64,000 bases of DNA. It comes from CAITZA01 sp937915285 (GTDB lineage Bacteria; Desulfobacterota; Desulfomonilia; Desulfomonilales; Desulfomonilaceae). The position numbers and the translations under genes are program-made. This document shows positions 25,850 to 36,715 of this stretch, one piece after another. Under the pieces are notes generated by a model. It made no database searches. It had not been told where the DNA came from and saw nothing but the letters and a program-made list of their open reading frames with translations. The number at the start of each line of letters is the position of its first letter. Within the stretch, counting starts at the first letter, position 1. The stretch spans positions 20,008 to 84,007 of the forward strand of contig DAISIV010000014.1 in assembly GCA_036821825.1 (NCBI GenBank), in the 5' to 3' direction.

Positions 25850-25876
25850 AAAAAGGCGGCTTAAAGCCGCCTTTTT
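25850..25876 (-). terminator. Intrinsic terminator of the hydrogenase operon (bidirectional)
   Basis: AAAAAGGCGGC (25850-25860) and GCCGCCTTTTT (25866-25876) form a perfect stem around TTAAA, with T-runs on both strands. It lies 22 bases beyond the hydrogenase large-subunit stop. Confidence 0.9.
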
Positions 25877-25898
25877 GTAGAAAAGCCTTGAGGCTGGT

Positions 25899-27563
25899 TT
25901 AAGAAACCCTGAACTTGTAAACCTCGTTCGTCTGTGGGTCGATCACATGAACTGCGCAGGCGATGCATGGGTCAAATGAATGGACCGTTCTGAGGATTTC
26001 CAGAGGCTTCTTGGGGTCGGCAACCGGTGTTCCGATGAGAGCATTTTCGATAGCGCTCTTCTGGTTTTTGGAGTCCGATGGCCCAAGGTTCCAGGTTGAA
26101 GGAACGACCTGCTGGTAATTTTTGATCTTGCCTTTTTCAATGTTGATCCAGTGCCCAAGTGAGCCACGAGCCACGTCATTGAGACCTGCTCCCTGACCAT
26201 TGACCGACTCATCAAGCTTGTAACTGGTGAAAGTCTTGGTATCACCCTTCTTGATGTTTTCGATCAGTTCCATGGTCCATTTCTCAGCGGCCTTGGCATT
26301 GACGAGACACTTGATAGCCCTTGCGCCGATACGGCCCAGGGTTGAGAAGAGCGCGTCGGGACCTATTTCCAGTTTTTTCAGCACCAGGTCGGTAGTCTCC
26401 TTGATTTCCTTCTGACCGCTAACATAGGAAACCAGGCACTGAGCCAACGGGCCTACTTCCATAACCTTGCCGTCGTACCTAGGCGCTTTCATCCAGGAGT
26501 ATTTTCCGTCTTTGGAGTTGGTGTCAGGCACTGCGCCTTTTAGAGCCTCTCCCGAAAGCGGTTTTGTCTCACCAACCGAAGGATGCAACGGGGCTCCTGG
26601 CTGGTACCAGGCTCTGGTAACGTCTTCGGTGATCTTCTGAGGATCGACTGGGAGCGCCTTGAGTTGTCCGTCTAGTATCATGCCTCGTGGGAAGTAGAGG
26701 CTTTCCGGTTCCTTGTCGCTCTGCGGGAAATCTCCATAGCACAGGAAGTTCTTGTTACCACCGACCTTAGTCCAATCCTTGTAGAAGGAAGCAACAGCGA
26801 GGACATCCGGAATGTAGACTTCCTCGAGGAACGCAATCTGCTCTTTCAACATGAACAGATACTGTGAAATCCTGTCCGCATTGAGTTGTTCAACAACAGT
26901 AACACCACCAGGCAGATGCCCCTGAAGGTGAGGGTTCTTGGCTCCCCAGATGGCTGTCATCTGAGCGGCATGGACTTGCTGACGGAGGTTGTCCAGGTAA
27001 TGTCCAACTGCCATCAGGTTTGCTTCCGGCGGTAGCTTGTATGCTGGATGTCCCCAATATGCGTTGGCGAATGGACCTAACTGCCCTGAATCGACAAAAC
27101 TTTTTAGTTTCCCCTTCAGGCCTTCATAATATTTCTTTGTCTGAGGTCTGCCGCTTACTCCTGCTGACAAATCCGCTGTCTTGGCTGGATCCGCAGAAAG
27201 AGCTGAAACGACGTCTACCCAATCCAGTGCGCACAGTTGATAGAAATGCACTGGGTGGTCATGCATGTTCTGAGCAGCGTGGGTAAGGTTTCTTACGAGT
27301 CTGGCGTTGGGTGGGATCTTGATTTTAAGGGCGTCTTCAACTGCCCTTACGGAGGCCAGTGAGTGAGTCAGAGTACACACACCGCATGAGCGCTGGACGA
27401 TAAGATGCGCGTCACGAGGATCGCGACCCTGAAGAATGATTTCCAGACCCCGGAAAAGTGTTCCCGTGCTCCAGGCGTCCTTCACCTTTCCGTTTTCTAC
27501 TTCCACTTCTATGCGCAGGTGACCCTCAATTCGGGGAATAGGGTCAACGACGACTCTTGCCAT
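25899..27563 (-). CDS. Periplasmic [NiFe] hydrogenase, large subunit
   Basis: This 554-residue subunit holds the Ni-Fe active site. Cys60 and Cys63 (RSCGVCTLTHS) and Cys533 and Cys536 (DPCIACAVH) are the four metal ligands. A 15-residue tail follows His539 and would be removed by a maturation protease once nickel is in place. The overall pattern matches group 1 uptake hydrogenases such as HynB/HydB of sulfate reducers. It would oxidise H2 in the periplasm, reaching it as a partner of the Tat-exported small subunit. The small subunit gene lies 64 bases upstream. No protease or Hyp gene is nearby. Confidence 0.93.
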   Translation of the reverse strand: MARVVVDPIPRIEGHLRIEVEVENGKVKDAWSTGTLFRGLEIILQGRDPRDAHLIVQRSCGVCTLTHSLASVRAVEDALKIKIPPNARLVRNLTHAAQNMHDHPVHFYQLCALDWVDVVSALSADPAKTADLSAGVSGRPQTKKYYEGLKGKLKSFVDSGQLGPFANAYWGHPAYKLPPEANLMAVGHYLDNLRQQVHAAQMTAIWGAKNPHLQGHLPGGVTVVEQLNADRISQYLFMLKEQIAFLEEVYIPDVLAVASFYKDWTKVGGNKNFLCYGDFPQSDKEPESLYFPRGMILDGQLKALPVDPQKITEDVTRAWYQPGAPLHPSVGETKPLSGEALKGAVPDTNSKDGKYSWMKAPRYDGKVMEVGPLAQCLVSYVSGQKEIKETTDLVLKKLEIGPDALFSTLGRIGARAIKCLVNAKAAEKWTMELIENIKKGDTKTFTSYKLDESVNGQGAGLNDVARGSLGHWINIEKGKIKNYQQVVPSTWNLGPSDSKNQKSAIENALIGTPVADPKKPLEILRTVHSFDPCIACAVHVIDPQTNEVYKFRVS

Positions 27564-27627
27564 GTTTTCGCTCCTTTTTAAAAGCTTATCTCATTTTTGT
27601 TTTTAAAGAACGGCCAGTAGCGGTTGC

Positions 27628-28563
27628 TTATTTCTGAACGTAGAACGGGGCAAAATTGTCCCAGAACCCTTTTTCACTGCATCCAATACATGGGTGACCA
27701 GCTTCTATCGGCCAGTTGGTTCCCTGATTCCACTTTATGATCGGGCAGTTATTATAGGTTTCCGGACCTGCGCAACCAACTTCATACAGACACCAGCCCT
27801 TAGCAGCGCCTGCATCACCGAATTCCTTTACGAATTCCTTGTTCTCAAAGTGGCCTCTTCTCGGGCAATTGTCATGAATGAGATAACCGTATGCGAATAA
27901 TGGTCTACCCTGATCGTCCAGGGCTGGTAGCTTGCCGAGCAAGAGATAATGTACGATCGTGGCTACCATGTTGTCGGCATTCGGCGGGCAGCCGGCTATG
28001 TTGACCGTCTTGACACCGGTAACTTCCGAAATTCCCTTGGCTCCGGTAGGATTGGGTTTGGCGGCAGGCACACCACCATCAATTGCGCACGCTCCCACAC
28101 AAATTGTGGCCGCCGCATCCTTGACCACGTGTTTGGCGATTTCCTGGAAGGTCTTTCCGTGGATCTTACCATACACACCATTGTCTTTGGTCGGAATCGA
28201 ACCCTCACATATACAGATATACTTGCCTTTTTGTTCCTTGATTGTCTTTTCGAGGATTTCTTCCGCCTGATCGCCCGCTGCTGCCATGATGGTTTCATGG
28301 TAGGCCAGATCAATGATGTCAAGTACGATATCCGCTGTCCAAGGATGAGTCGTCCGGATGAATGACTCGGTACAGCCTGTGCATTCAGCGAAATGCATCC
28401 ACACAACCGTTGGACGCTTGGTTGCGACCGCTTCAGCGATCTTCGGGGCAAAAGTCATCGGAAGGCCCAAAACCGTTGCCATCAACCCGCAGAACTTCAT
28501 GAATTCTCGGCGGGAAACGCCTTTGGCGGCCAACCTTTCATTGAACTCGACGAATTTGTCCAT
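27628..28563 (-). CDS. Periplasmic [NiFe] hydrogenase, small subunit (Tat-exported)
   Basis: The small subunit passes electrons from the Ni-Fe site through three Fe-S clusters. It starts with a twin-arginine signal (SRREFMKFCGLMA) followed by a hydrophobic stretch. The proximal cluster motif is ECTGCTES; distal and medial clusters are in HDNCPRRGHFEN, GWCLYEVGC, YNNCPIIKWN and HPCIGCSEKGFWD. It ends soon after, without the C-terminal membrane anchor of membrane-bound group 1 enzymes, so the complex is probably soluble and uses a periplasmic cytochrome c3-type acceptor. Start chosen at the second of two ATGs (28563), better spaced from GGAGG. It heads the operon. Confidence 0.93.
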   Translation of the reverse strand: MDKFVEFNERLAAKGVSRREFMKFCGLMATVLGLPMTFAPKIAEAVATKRPTVVWMHFAECTGCTESFIRTTHPWTADIVLDIIDLAYHETIMAAAGDQAEEILEKTIKEQKGKYICICEGSIPTKDNGVYGKIHGKTFQEIAKHVVKDAAATICVGACAIDGGVPAAKPNPTGAKGISEVTGVKTVNIAGCPPNADNMVATIVHYLLLGKLPALDDQGRPLFAYGYLIHDNCPRRGHFENKEFVKEFGDAGAAKGWCLYEVGCAGPETYNNCPIIKWNQGTNWPIEAGHPCIGCSEKGFWDNFAPFYVQK

Positions 28564-28948
28564 CATCAGCCTCCTTAAGTGGACTATCTAAAACAATGGT
28601 ATGAGAAGCCCGTAACAGACTAATACATAAAAATACCGCGCAAAATCCTGCAGTTAATTGAATGACATGACGGGCTAAAGAAGACCAGGCGCATTAAACC
28701 CTAACAAATGCTTACCTAAACACAAGTTTCAACAGTACTATGAAGCTCAACCAAAATCAAGCTAAAAATCCTAACATATCAACGTATTACAATCTACCAT
28801 TTCGTAGCATCCGGCCGCGGCTGCATGCAAGTAGTAATCTTTTTGAATCATCTCAAGCAGTCTGTCAATACTTCCTTGTTGTGTCATTCAGGACTCTCTG
28901 TTGTGCGCGGCCTGAACAAAAAATTTAATATTTCCCTTGAGACAGTTT
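28564..28948. other. Intergenic region between hydrogenase and hemL, about 380 bases
   Basis: It must contain the hydrogenase promoter, since transcription runs leftwards from here. I looked for sigma-54 (GG...GC) and sigma-70 motifs on the minus strand and found no convincing match. The small plus-strand frame at 28740-28928 lacks a ribosome binding site. Nothing else seen. Confidence 0.5.
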
Positions 28949-30223
28949 TCACAGACTATCCCTGGCCGCCGATAGGGTAGTTTCTATTTCCATATCTGAA
29001 TGGGCTGCGCTTACGAACCATGCCTCGAAAGCGGATGGGGCCAGATAAACACCTCTATTGAGCATATTGGCAAAGAAATGGTTGAAGCGCTGCTTGTCAG
29101 AGACAAGAGCCTGTTCATAATTTTCCACAGGTCCCGGATGGAAGAAAACCGACATCATGGATGCGACCCTGTTGATAGTATGCGGGATCCCTTTTTCATC
29201 AAGGATTTTCTTCAAACCTTTCTCCAGGCTCGAAGACTTTCGTTCAAGCTCGACGTACGGGTTGTCTCTGATAAGTATTTTTAGGGTAGCCAGACCTGCC
29301 GCCACCGCCAGCGGATTTCCCGAGAGTGTTCCAGCCTGATAGACTCCACCAACTGGCGCCAGGCATTCCATAATTTCCCTGGAGCCTCCAAAGGCTGCCA
29401 CAGGCAAACCACCGCCTATTACCTTACCCAGACAGGTCAGATCCGGTTTAATGCCGTATAGTTCCTGGGCGCCGCCCTTTGACACCCTGAATCCCGTCAT
29501 GACTTCATCAAGTATCATAACTGATCCGTACTCTGAGCATAGCTGCCTGAGTCCTTCCAGGAAACCCGGATTAGGAGGAACCACTCCCATGTTGCCAGCC
29601 ACCGGCTCGACGATTATTGCCGCGATCTTACCCTGATATAGTTCGAATTTTTGACGTGTGGCTTCCAGATCGTTAAAAGGCGCCACCAATGTCTGTTCCA
29701 CTACACATGCTGGTACACCGAGTGAATCCGGAATGGAAAATGTTGCGGCTCCTGAACCGGCTCGTGCCAGAAGGGAGTCAGAATGCCCGTGGTAGCAGCC
29801 TGAGAATTTCAGGATCATATCTCTTTTCGTATATCCGCGGGCAAGCCTTATGGCGCTCATTGTGGCTTCAGTTCCGGAACTTACCAGCCTAACCATCTCG
29901 ATAGAGGGAACCATGGCACAGATCGTTTCGGCCATTTCGATTTCACGCTTGGTAGGGGCCCCGAACGATGTCCCGTCCTTCATAGTCCGTGCTATTGCGT
30001 CAAGTACCTCGGGGTGGCAGTGTCCGAGTATCAACGGTCCCCATGAGCCGACATAATCAATGAATTCATTGCCATCCTCATCCGTGATCCGGCATCCTTT
30101 ACCGGACTTGATGAAATGGGGATTAAGCCCTACGGACTTAAACGCCCTGACAGGGGAGTTTACACCGCCAGGTATTAGTTCAGATGCCTTGGCATATAGA
30201 TTTATAGAGTCTGAATTTTTCAT
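28949..30223 (-). CDS. hemL: Glutamate-1-semialdehyde 2,1-aminomutase
   Basis: HemL makes 5-aminolevulinate from glutamate-1-semialdehyde in the C5 pathway. The 424-residue protein has the PLP-dependent aminotransferase III features: PGGVNSPVRAF, GSWGPLILGH, SSGTEATMSAIRLARGYT, ILDEVMTGFRV and the Schiff-base lysine in CLGKVIGGGLPVAAFGG. Length and motifs are normal. It lies 31 bases downstream of a siroheme decarboxylase-type gene on the same strand, so the first and middle parts of the heme route are paired here. hemA is not in the window. Confidence 0.95.
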   Translation of the reverse strand: MKNSDSINLYAKASELIPGGVNSPVRAFKSVGLNPHFIKSGKGCRITDEDGNEFIDYVGSWGPLILGHCHPEVLDAIARTMKDGTSFGAPTKREIEMAETICAMVPSIEMVRLVSSGTEATMSAIRLARGYTKRDMILKFSGCYHGHSDSLLARAGSGAATFSIPDSLGVPACVVEQTLVAPFNDLEATRQKFELYQGKIAAIIVEPVAGNMGVVPPNPGFLEGLRQLCSEYGSVMILDEVMTGFRVSKGGAQELYGIKPDLTCLGKVIGGGLPVAAFGGSREIMECLAPVGGVYQAGTLSGNPLAVAAGLATLKILIRDNPYVELERKSSSLEKGLKKILDEKGIPHTINRVASMMSVFFHPGPVENYEQALVSDKQRFNHFFANMLNRGVYLAPSAFEAWFVSAAHSDMEIETTLSAARDSL

Positions 30224-30254
30224 GATCCGGGTTCCTGAATTTCATTTGGTGAAA

Positions 30255-30743
30255 TTAGTCAGCCTCGTCAAAATAGGTCATGCTGACTTTCTTCAGTTCG
30301 CGCTCGCTGAAAAGTATTTCATAGTCCTTGACATCGCAGGTCTCTGACATTTGCTTTATGGTTTCCAGGCAGGCTGCTTCGGAGTCCGCGTGGACCATTG
30401 TGAAGAGGTTGGCTCTTTTAGATCCGAAAGGTGGCCTTTCATAGCAGTGCGTTACCTCGGGAAATGATGCGAAGACGCGTCCGACGTCGTCAACGCGATC
30501 CGGTCCTACTGCCCAAACTACCATGCCGTTGAAACCTATTCCAGCTTCAATGTGCCTGATCATCGCCCCCAACCGCCTGATAACCCCGGCATCCAGCATT
30601 CTTTGGACACGTTCCAGGACCTCTGCTTCAGTCAGTCCGAGATGTTGGGCCATTTTGAGGTAAGGTTGCAAAGAATCATCCAAATCACCTTGTAAAATTA
30701 GTAAAATGCTTTTATCAATTGAGTCCGGGACATAATTCGACAT
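30255..30743 (-). CDS. Siroheme decarboxylase subunit (AhbA/AhbB family)
   Basis: AhbA and AhbB together decarboxylate siroheme to 12,18-didecarboxysiroheme. This 162-residue protein has the Lrp/AsnC-like fold: a helix-turn-helix (LTEAEVLERVQRML), the segment VIRRLGAMIRHIEAGIGFNGMV, and HCYERPPFG followed by ANLFTMVHA. These residues are typical of the AhbA/B and NirD/L/G/H families rather than true Lrp. The ATG at 30743 is chosen over one three codons upstream, which lies directly on GGAG. Only one of the two subunits is seen, so I do not assign A or B. It precedes hemL. Confidence 0.82.
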   Translation of the reverse strand: MSNYVPDSIDKSILLILQGDLDDSLQPYLKMAQHLGLTEAEVLERVQRMLDAGVIRRLGAMIRHIEAGIGFNGMVVWAVGPDRVDDVGRVFASFPEVTHCYERPPFGSKRANLFTMVHADSEAACLETIKQMSETCDVKDYEILFSERELKKVSMTYFDEAD

Positions 30744-30783
30744 GATGCGCATCTCCGATTATCGTTGAGCAGACTATATATAT

Positions 30784-31524
30784 ATGAATCAGTCGCATAA
30801 AGAAAATTATTCATTATGTGTTGTCTTTCCGATGGGGATAGAAGCATATCCTTTTTTAAGGAGGGTCGAAACCAGGGGACGTTCGAAAGTTGGAAAATCT
30901 ATTTTCCGGAATTGCTTCTTCGAGGGAACCGAGTTTCTGGTTGTCCGCAGCGGAATCGGCCCTGAAAGGGCAGCCAGGGCTGTTCGGTCGATCGAGGAAG
31001 ACATTCGGATGATTATCAGTGTTGGAACATCCGGAGCGCTCATACCCGGGTTGAGTATTGGGCAAATGGTTGTAGTAGCTGAAACTGTAAGGTCTGATGA
31101 TCCGAACCGGGTGATTTCTTCTGACACCGAATTGGTAGAAAAACTATCTGCTGCTTGCCTCAAGACACGCCAAGATCATATACTTGGACGATTGGCCACC
31201 AGTCACAGGGCGGTTTTCAAGAAAAGAGACAGGGAGGCCCTGAATTTGTTTGCCTCTGCCGTAGCCGTGGACATGGAGAGTCACGCCATGGCGGAAGAGG
31301 CCGCCAAAAGGGGATGCGCCTTTGCAGGTTTACGTGTAATTTCCGATACGGTAGATTCCGGACCGCTGCCTGCAAAGGTTGATTTCAAATCGCTGTTGAC
31401 AAGACCGGCCAGGATAAGGGATCAGTTTGCCCCGTTCATGCGATGGCGTACTTTCATTAAGCATTTTTTTTTCGCAATCAACAAATTGGACCCGGTGTTG
31501 ATTAATTTCATTCGATCCATTTGA
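30784..31524 (+). CDS. Nucleoside phosphorylase-fold protein (MTA/SAH nucleosidase-like)
   Basis: This 246-residue protein has the purine nucleoside phosphorylase / MTAN pattern: a Gly-rich GIGPERAARAV, ISVGTSGALIPGLSIGQMVV, and VDMESHAMAEEAAKRG with the substrate-binding Glu, then LRVISDTVD. The family splits or transfers N-glycosidic bonds of nucleosides; the same fold is found in hopanoid-associated HpnG and futalosine hydrolase. Which substrate applies is not clear. A hydrophobic-basic tail (KHFFFAINK) follows. It overlaps the false upstream part of the next gene and is probably co-transcribed with it. Confidence 0.72.
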   Translation: MNQSHKENYSLCVVFPMGIEAYPFLRRVETRGRSKVGKSIFRNCFFEGTEFLVVRSGIGPERAARAVRSIEEDIRMIISVGTSGALIPGLSIGQMVVVAETVRSDDPNRVISSDTELVEKLSAACLKTRQDHILGRLATSHRAVFKKRDREALNLFASAVAVDMESHAMAEEAAKRGCAFAGLRVISDTVDSGPLPAKVDFKSLLTRPARIRDQFAPFMRWRTFIKHFFFAINKLDPVLINFIRSI

Positions 31525-31541
31525 GATCATCAGGAGGTAAG

Positions 31542-31985
31542 TTGATAGACCGTAATCATTTCTCTGAGACTAATAGGGGTGGTCCTGGCGAAAGCCTGTT
31601 CGAATGTAAGGTTTACTATGAAGACACCGATTGCATGGGGGTAGTTTACCATGCGAATTATCTGAGGTTTCTAGAGAGAGCACGCACCGAGTATCTGTCG
31701 GAAAGAGTCAGACAAGTATCTGACTACCATGATCAAGGATTGTATTTCATGGTGCATAAGATAGAAATAGCGTTTCACTCCCCGGCCAAGCTTGGAGATT
31801 CACTGGTTGTAAGAACCTGGATTGATAAGACTACCAGATACAGGGTGATGGTCAAGCAGATCATAATCAAGAAGGGACAGTCTAAGGACTACCTGTCTAC
31901 AGCGTCCATCACTCTGGTAGCAGTCGGCACTGATGGCAAGCTACAGGAGATCCCTGAAGAATTTCATTCTCTGGCAATTAATTGA
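31542..31985 (+). CDS. Acyl-CoA thioesterase, 4-hydroxybenzoyl-CoA thioesterase/YbgC family
   Basis: This hotdog-fold enzyme of about 147 residues contains the family motif YYEDTDCMGVVYHANYLRF, in which the Asp of DTD and the YHANY segment form the active site. It hydrolyses acyl-CoA, possibly aromatic or short-chain substrates. TTG at 31542 is preferred: AGGAGG lies just four bases before it, whereas the earlier TTG at 31521 has none. The preceding gene ends at 31524, so they are closely linked. It is cytoplasmic. Confidence 0.85.
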   Translation: MIDRNHFSETNRGGPGESLFECKVYYEDTDCMGVVYHANYLRFLERARTEYLSERVRQVSDYHDQGLYFMVHKIEIAFHSPAKLGDSLVVRTWIDKTTRYRVMVKQIIIKKGQSKDYLSTASITLVAVGTDGKLQEIPEEFHSLAIN

Positions 31986-32000
31986 GGGCAGTTAGCAGGA

Positions 32001-32843
32001 ATGGGCCCAATTTTATCAACCAGGCTGAACGCAAACCAACCGTTGCTGGTAGCTATCTTGTTGGTGATCCTGGCTGTAATTCTTTTCATTGGCCACGCAT
32101 CAGCGAACCAGAACGAACTGGTTTTAAAACTGCTTAAAACCTCTGGTGTCACCTCTCAGCTTGATCAGATTCACTCTTCTATATGGATGGCTGTTCCTCT
32201 GGACGCCTTTGCGAACGATACGCAGCGGAATGAAGCTTTCAGGAGGTTCAGGAAGGTCTTAACCGCGGATTATCTTCTCAGTATTGCTCATGACCAGTTT
32301 CAGGTATCGTTTGACGCTGACAGGATTCGGGCGGTAACGAATTTTTTCGAAACAGGTGTTGGTCGAAAACTGGCCAGGGTTCAAAAGGATCTCCTTGCTC
32401 CACACAATCTCAAGAACATACGGGAGAGTAGACGGACTGCAGCGCTACTCGAAGGAAGGCGTTCCGAACTAATTAGCAGAATGATCCAGACACAAAGAGC
32501 ATCGGAGACAAACTCGGAATTGGCTGATCTTTTAGTCCGGGCGCTACTGACCGGCAAGTCCTTTTCAGAAGATGGCCAGGAAATTGATCAATCCGACGCT
32601 GAGCGAACCACACCCCACGTGGTTTTAGAAAAAAATCTAGTCAATGAAACAGTGCTGCTTTCCTATGCCAACAACCTGAAGTCCTTTGATGAAGACGAAC
32701 TTCTGGCGCTCGTAACGTTCCTTGAAACTCCCGAGGCTCAATGGTTTCAGGCCAAAAAGGATTCATTTAACGCATTGATAGTTCAGGAAATAGGACAAAC
32801 TCTCTCGGACATAATCAGCCCAGGCCCATCAAAAGGAAGATAG
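32001..32843 (+). CDS. Exported or membrane-anchored protein, DUF2059-like
   Basis: The 280-residue protein has an N-terminal hydrophobic segment (LLVAILLVILAVILFIGHASA) that could be a cleaved signal or an anchor. The rest is helical and polar, with two similar stretches that end FFETGVGRKLARVQK and FLETPEAQWFQAKK; the pattern FxxTPxGxKxxxxxx resembles the DUF2059 family of periplasmic proteins. The function is unknown. It starts 15 bases after the thioesterase stop and is probably in the same operon. Confidence 0.6.
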   Translation: MGPILSTRLNANQPLLVAILLVILAVILFIGHASANQNELVLKLLKTSGVTSQLDQIHSSIWMAVPLDAFANDTQRNEAFRRFRKVLTADYLLSIAHDQFQVSFDADRIRAVTNFFETGVGRKLARVQKDLLAPHNLKNIRESRRTAALLEGRRSELISRMIQTQRASETNSELADLLVRALLTGKSFSEDGQEIDQSDAERTTPHVVLEKNLVNETVLLSYANNLKSFDEDELLALVTFLETPEAQWFQAKKDSFNALIVQEIGQTLSDIISPGPSKGR

Positions 32844-32897
32844 TAAAGACTAAAGGCCAGGGCCGGTATGTTGTAAATCGTTTTTGGGATTCTGAAT

Positions 32898-33434
32898 ATG
32901 AAAACCATTTTCTGTTTTTTTTGCATGTTGATTTTTTCATGGGTTCCCCAGGCATCGTTCGGTTCAGACGTCGGTGAGGAAGGTTTTAGAACCTTTGTGG
33001 ATTCCAGGGGCCGTTTCTCAATAAAATATCCGGCCACCATGTCAGTGGAATCGCCCAACCCGGATGAACTTAACATTTTTCACCCTTCCGCTTCTCTCAG
33101 GATCAGCCTGGACATAATCAAACGACCAAAAAAGTCGTCTCGTGATACCAAGGCGTTCATGGAAGCCATAAAAAGGAATCTCAAGGAGGAGTTCAAGGAT
33201 TCGACCGTTCTGAAAGAAGGTAATCCCAGCTCCGACAGTTCCCAGCAGTATCTGGTTTGCTCTTTTACAGACAAGCGTGGAGTAAAATTGACTCAACTGA
33301 CGCAGGTCTATCTCGCAGATGAGCACATACTCCAGCTAATGATAACAGACAGGCCGGAGGGTTTTAAAAATCTTATGAGCGTTATTGACAGAATCAGTAA
33401 TTCTCTAAGAATATTGAAGCCGTCTCTGGACTGA
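32898..33434 (+). CDS. Exported protein of unknown function (PsbP/DcrB-like)
   Basis: This 178-residue protein has a clear signal peptide (MKTIFCFFCMLIFSWVPQ, ending near ASFGS). The mature domain has the order FVDSRGRFSIKYPATM, then a beta-rich stretch and a C-terminal helix (LMSVIDRISNSLRIL), like small PsbP- or DcrB-type lipid- or surface-associated proteins. It is likely periplasmic. It is located between the DUF2059-like gene and uvrB, all plus strand. No enzymatic motif is seen. Confidence 0.6.
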   Translation: MKTIFCFFCMLIFSWVPQASFGSDVGEEGFRTFVDSRGRFSIKYPATMSVESPNPDELNIFHPSASLRISLDIIKRPKKSSRDTKAFMEAIKRNLKEEFKDSTVLKEGNPSSDSSQQYLVCSFTDKRGVKLTQLTQVYLADEHILQLMITDRPEGFKNLMSVIDRISNSLRILKPSLD

Positions 33435-33461
33435 TACCCTGTATCCGATCACGGGAGAGTG

Positions 33462-35453
<1,992 letters not shown>

Positions 35454-35584
35454 GATAGTTCACTTCAGACTGAAGGATTACCGTTCAGGGTTTGTACATT
35501 GTTTTCTTGTTTTTAGTACGCCTGATTCTGATCACATTGTACTTGTTTGAATAAAATATCATATACGGGATTTTTACCACATTA

Positions 35585-36079
35585 ATGAGTGAAATATTAC
35601 TTAAACCGATCGGAGTCGTCCGGTCACCCTTCTCAAAAGTGGAGGGTATGCCGATACAGGCATCGGCTGCCAACGGTGTCAAGGGATCAATAGAATTAAA
35701 ACCTGAATATATGGAAGGCCTTAAGGATATTGACGGATTCTCGCACCTCATTCTGATATATCATTTTCATCGTTGCGCAGGCTACTCACTCCATGTAACA
35801 CCGTTCCTGGATCAGACACCTCATGGAGTATTCGCCACCAGGGTACCACGTCGACCCAACGGGATCGGATTGTCCATAGTGAGGCTCATTGGAATCAGGG
35901 AGAACCTTCTTGAAATTGAAGATGTAGATATACTTGACCAGACCCCGTTACTGGATATCAAACCTTTTGTTCCGGAATTCGATCATCGGGATGCCCAAAG
36001 AACCGGGTGGTTTACGGACAACGCCAGGAGAGCTGCAGAGGTCCGGGCTGATGGACGTTTTTCCCAGAAGCCTGATTAA
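35585..36079 (+). CDS. trmO: tRNA-methyltransferase TrmO (TsaA-like)
   Basis: TrmO methylates the N6-threonylcarbamoyl group of A37 in tRNA-Thr(GGU). The 164-residue protein has the hallmarks: KPIGVVRSPF, DGFSHLILIYHFH, GVFATRVPRRPNGIGLSIVRL and DQTPLLDIKPFVPEFD. The extra C-terminal domain of the E. coli protein is absent, as in many bacteria. It starts 131 bases after uvrB and is convergent with scpB. A broader S-adenosylmethionine-dependent methyltransferase role in this fold cannot be excluded. Confidence 0.85.
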   Translation: MSEILLKPIGVVRSPFSKVEGMPIQASAANGVKGSIELKPEYMEGLKDIDGFSHLILIYHFHRCAGYSLHVTPFLDQTPHGVFATRVPRRPNGIGLSIVRLIGIRENLLEIEDVDILDQTPLLDIKPFVPEFDHRDAQRTGWFTDNARRAAEVRADGRFSQKPD

Positions 36080-36097
36080 AATTTCAATCCGCAGACC

Positions 36098-36715
36098 CTA
36101 ACCCGTATCTTCCGGAGGCGTCGTCCCTGACGCACCCATGGTTGCAGACTGTTCACTTGACTTGCCAGACGGGTCTCTTCCATCAAGAATGCCCTCGATC
36201 TGTTCGGCCTCCGGCAACTCAGGCAATTCAGAGAAATCCTTGAGCCCGAATACCTCGAGGAATTTTTTTGTTGGACCGTATAGTATCGGTCTACCGGGGA
36301 TGTCCTGCCGCCCCATTGATAGAACAAGTTCTTTATCCATAAGACTGCGGATCGTCCCTGAACTCTCCACGCCACGTATCTGCTCTACTTTATGACGCGT
36401 GATAGGATGGTTGTAGACGATAATTGAGAGTGTTTCAAGTGCGGCCCTGCTCAACTTGGATGGACGTTCGTTCCTCGATTTTAGTATCCACTGAGCCAAC
36501 TCCGGTAGAGTCCTGAACTGATAGCCACCTGCAACCTTTGTCAGTTGAAAACCTCGTCTACGAGCTGAATAATAATTTTCCAGTTGATCAAGACATTTCT
36601 GAATCTTCTCAGTGGGTTCTGGTTGAAGCGCCATCACTAAACTCTGGAGCGAAACCGGCTCTGAGGCTGCGAATATGATCGCTTCTATTGCTGATTTAAC
36701 CAGATCGTCGTCCAT
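36098..36715 (-). CDS. scpB: Segregation and condensation protein B
   Basis: ScpB dimers bind ScpA and the SMC complex in chromosome condensation. The 205-residue protein has two winged-helix domains (AIEAIIFAASEPVSL; LSRAALETLSIIVYNHPITRHKVEQIRGV) and the segment GRPILYGPTKKFLEVFGL typical of the family. Its C-terminal tail is Ser/Glu-rich. scpA usually sits directly upstream, but here the gene upstream runs the other way, so ScpA must lie elsewhere. Confidence 0.93.
   Translation of the reverse strand: MDDDLVKSAIEAIIFAASEPVSLQSLVMALQPEPTEKIQKCLDQLENYYSARRRGFQLTKVAGGYQFRTLPELAQWILKSRNERPSKLSRAALETLSIIVYNHPITRHKVEQIRGVESSGTIRSLMDKELVLSMGRQDIPGRPILYGPTKKFLEVFGLKDFSELPELPEAEQIEGILDGRDPSGKSSEQSATMGASGTTPPEDTG

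Noticed and set aside
36076..36375. Minus-strand frame of 99 codons overlapping scpB
   Set aside because: It is an alternate frame of a well-supported gene, with no domain of its own.
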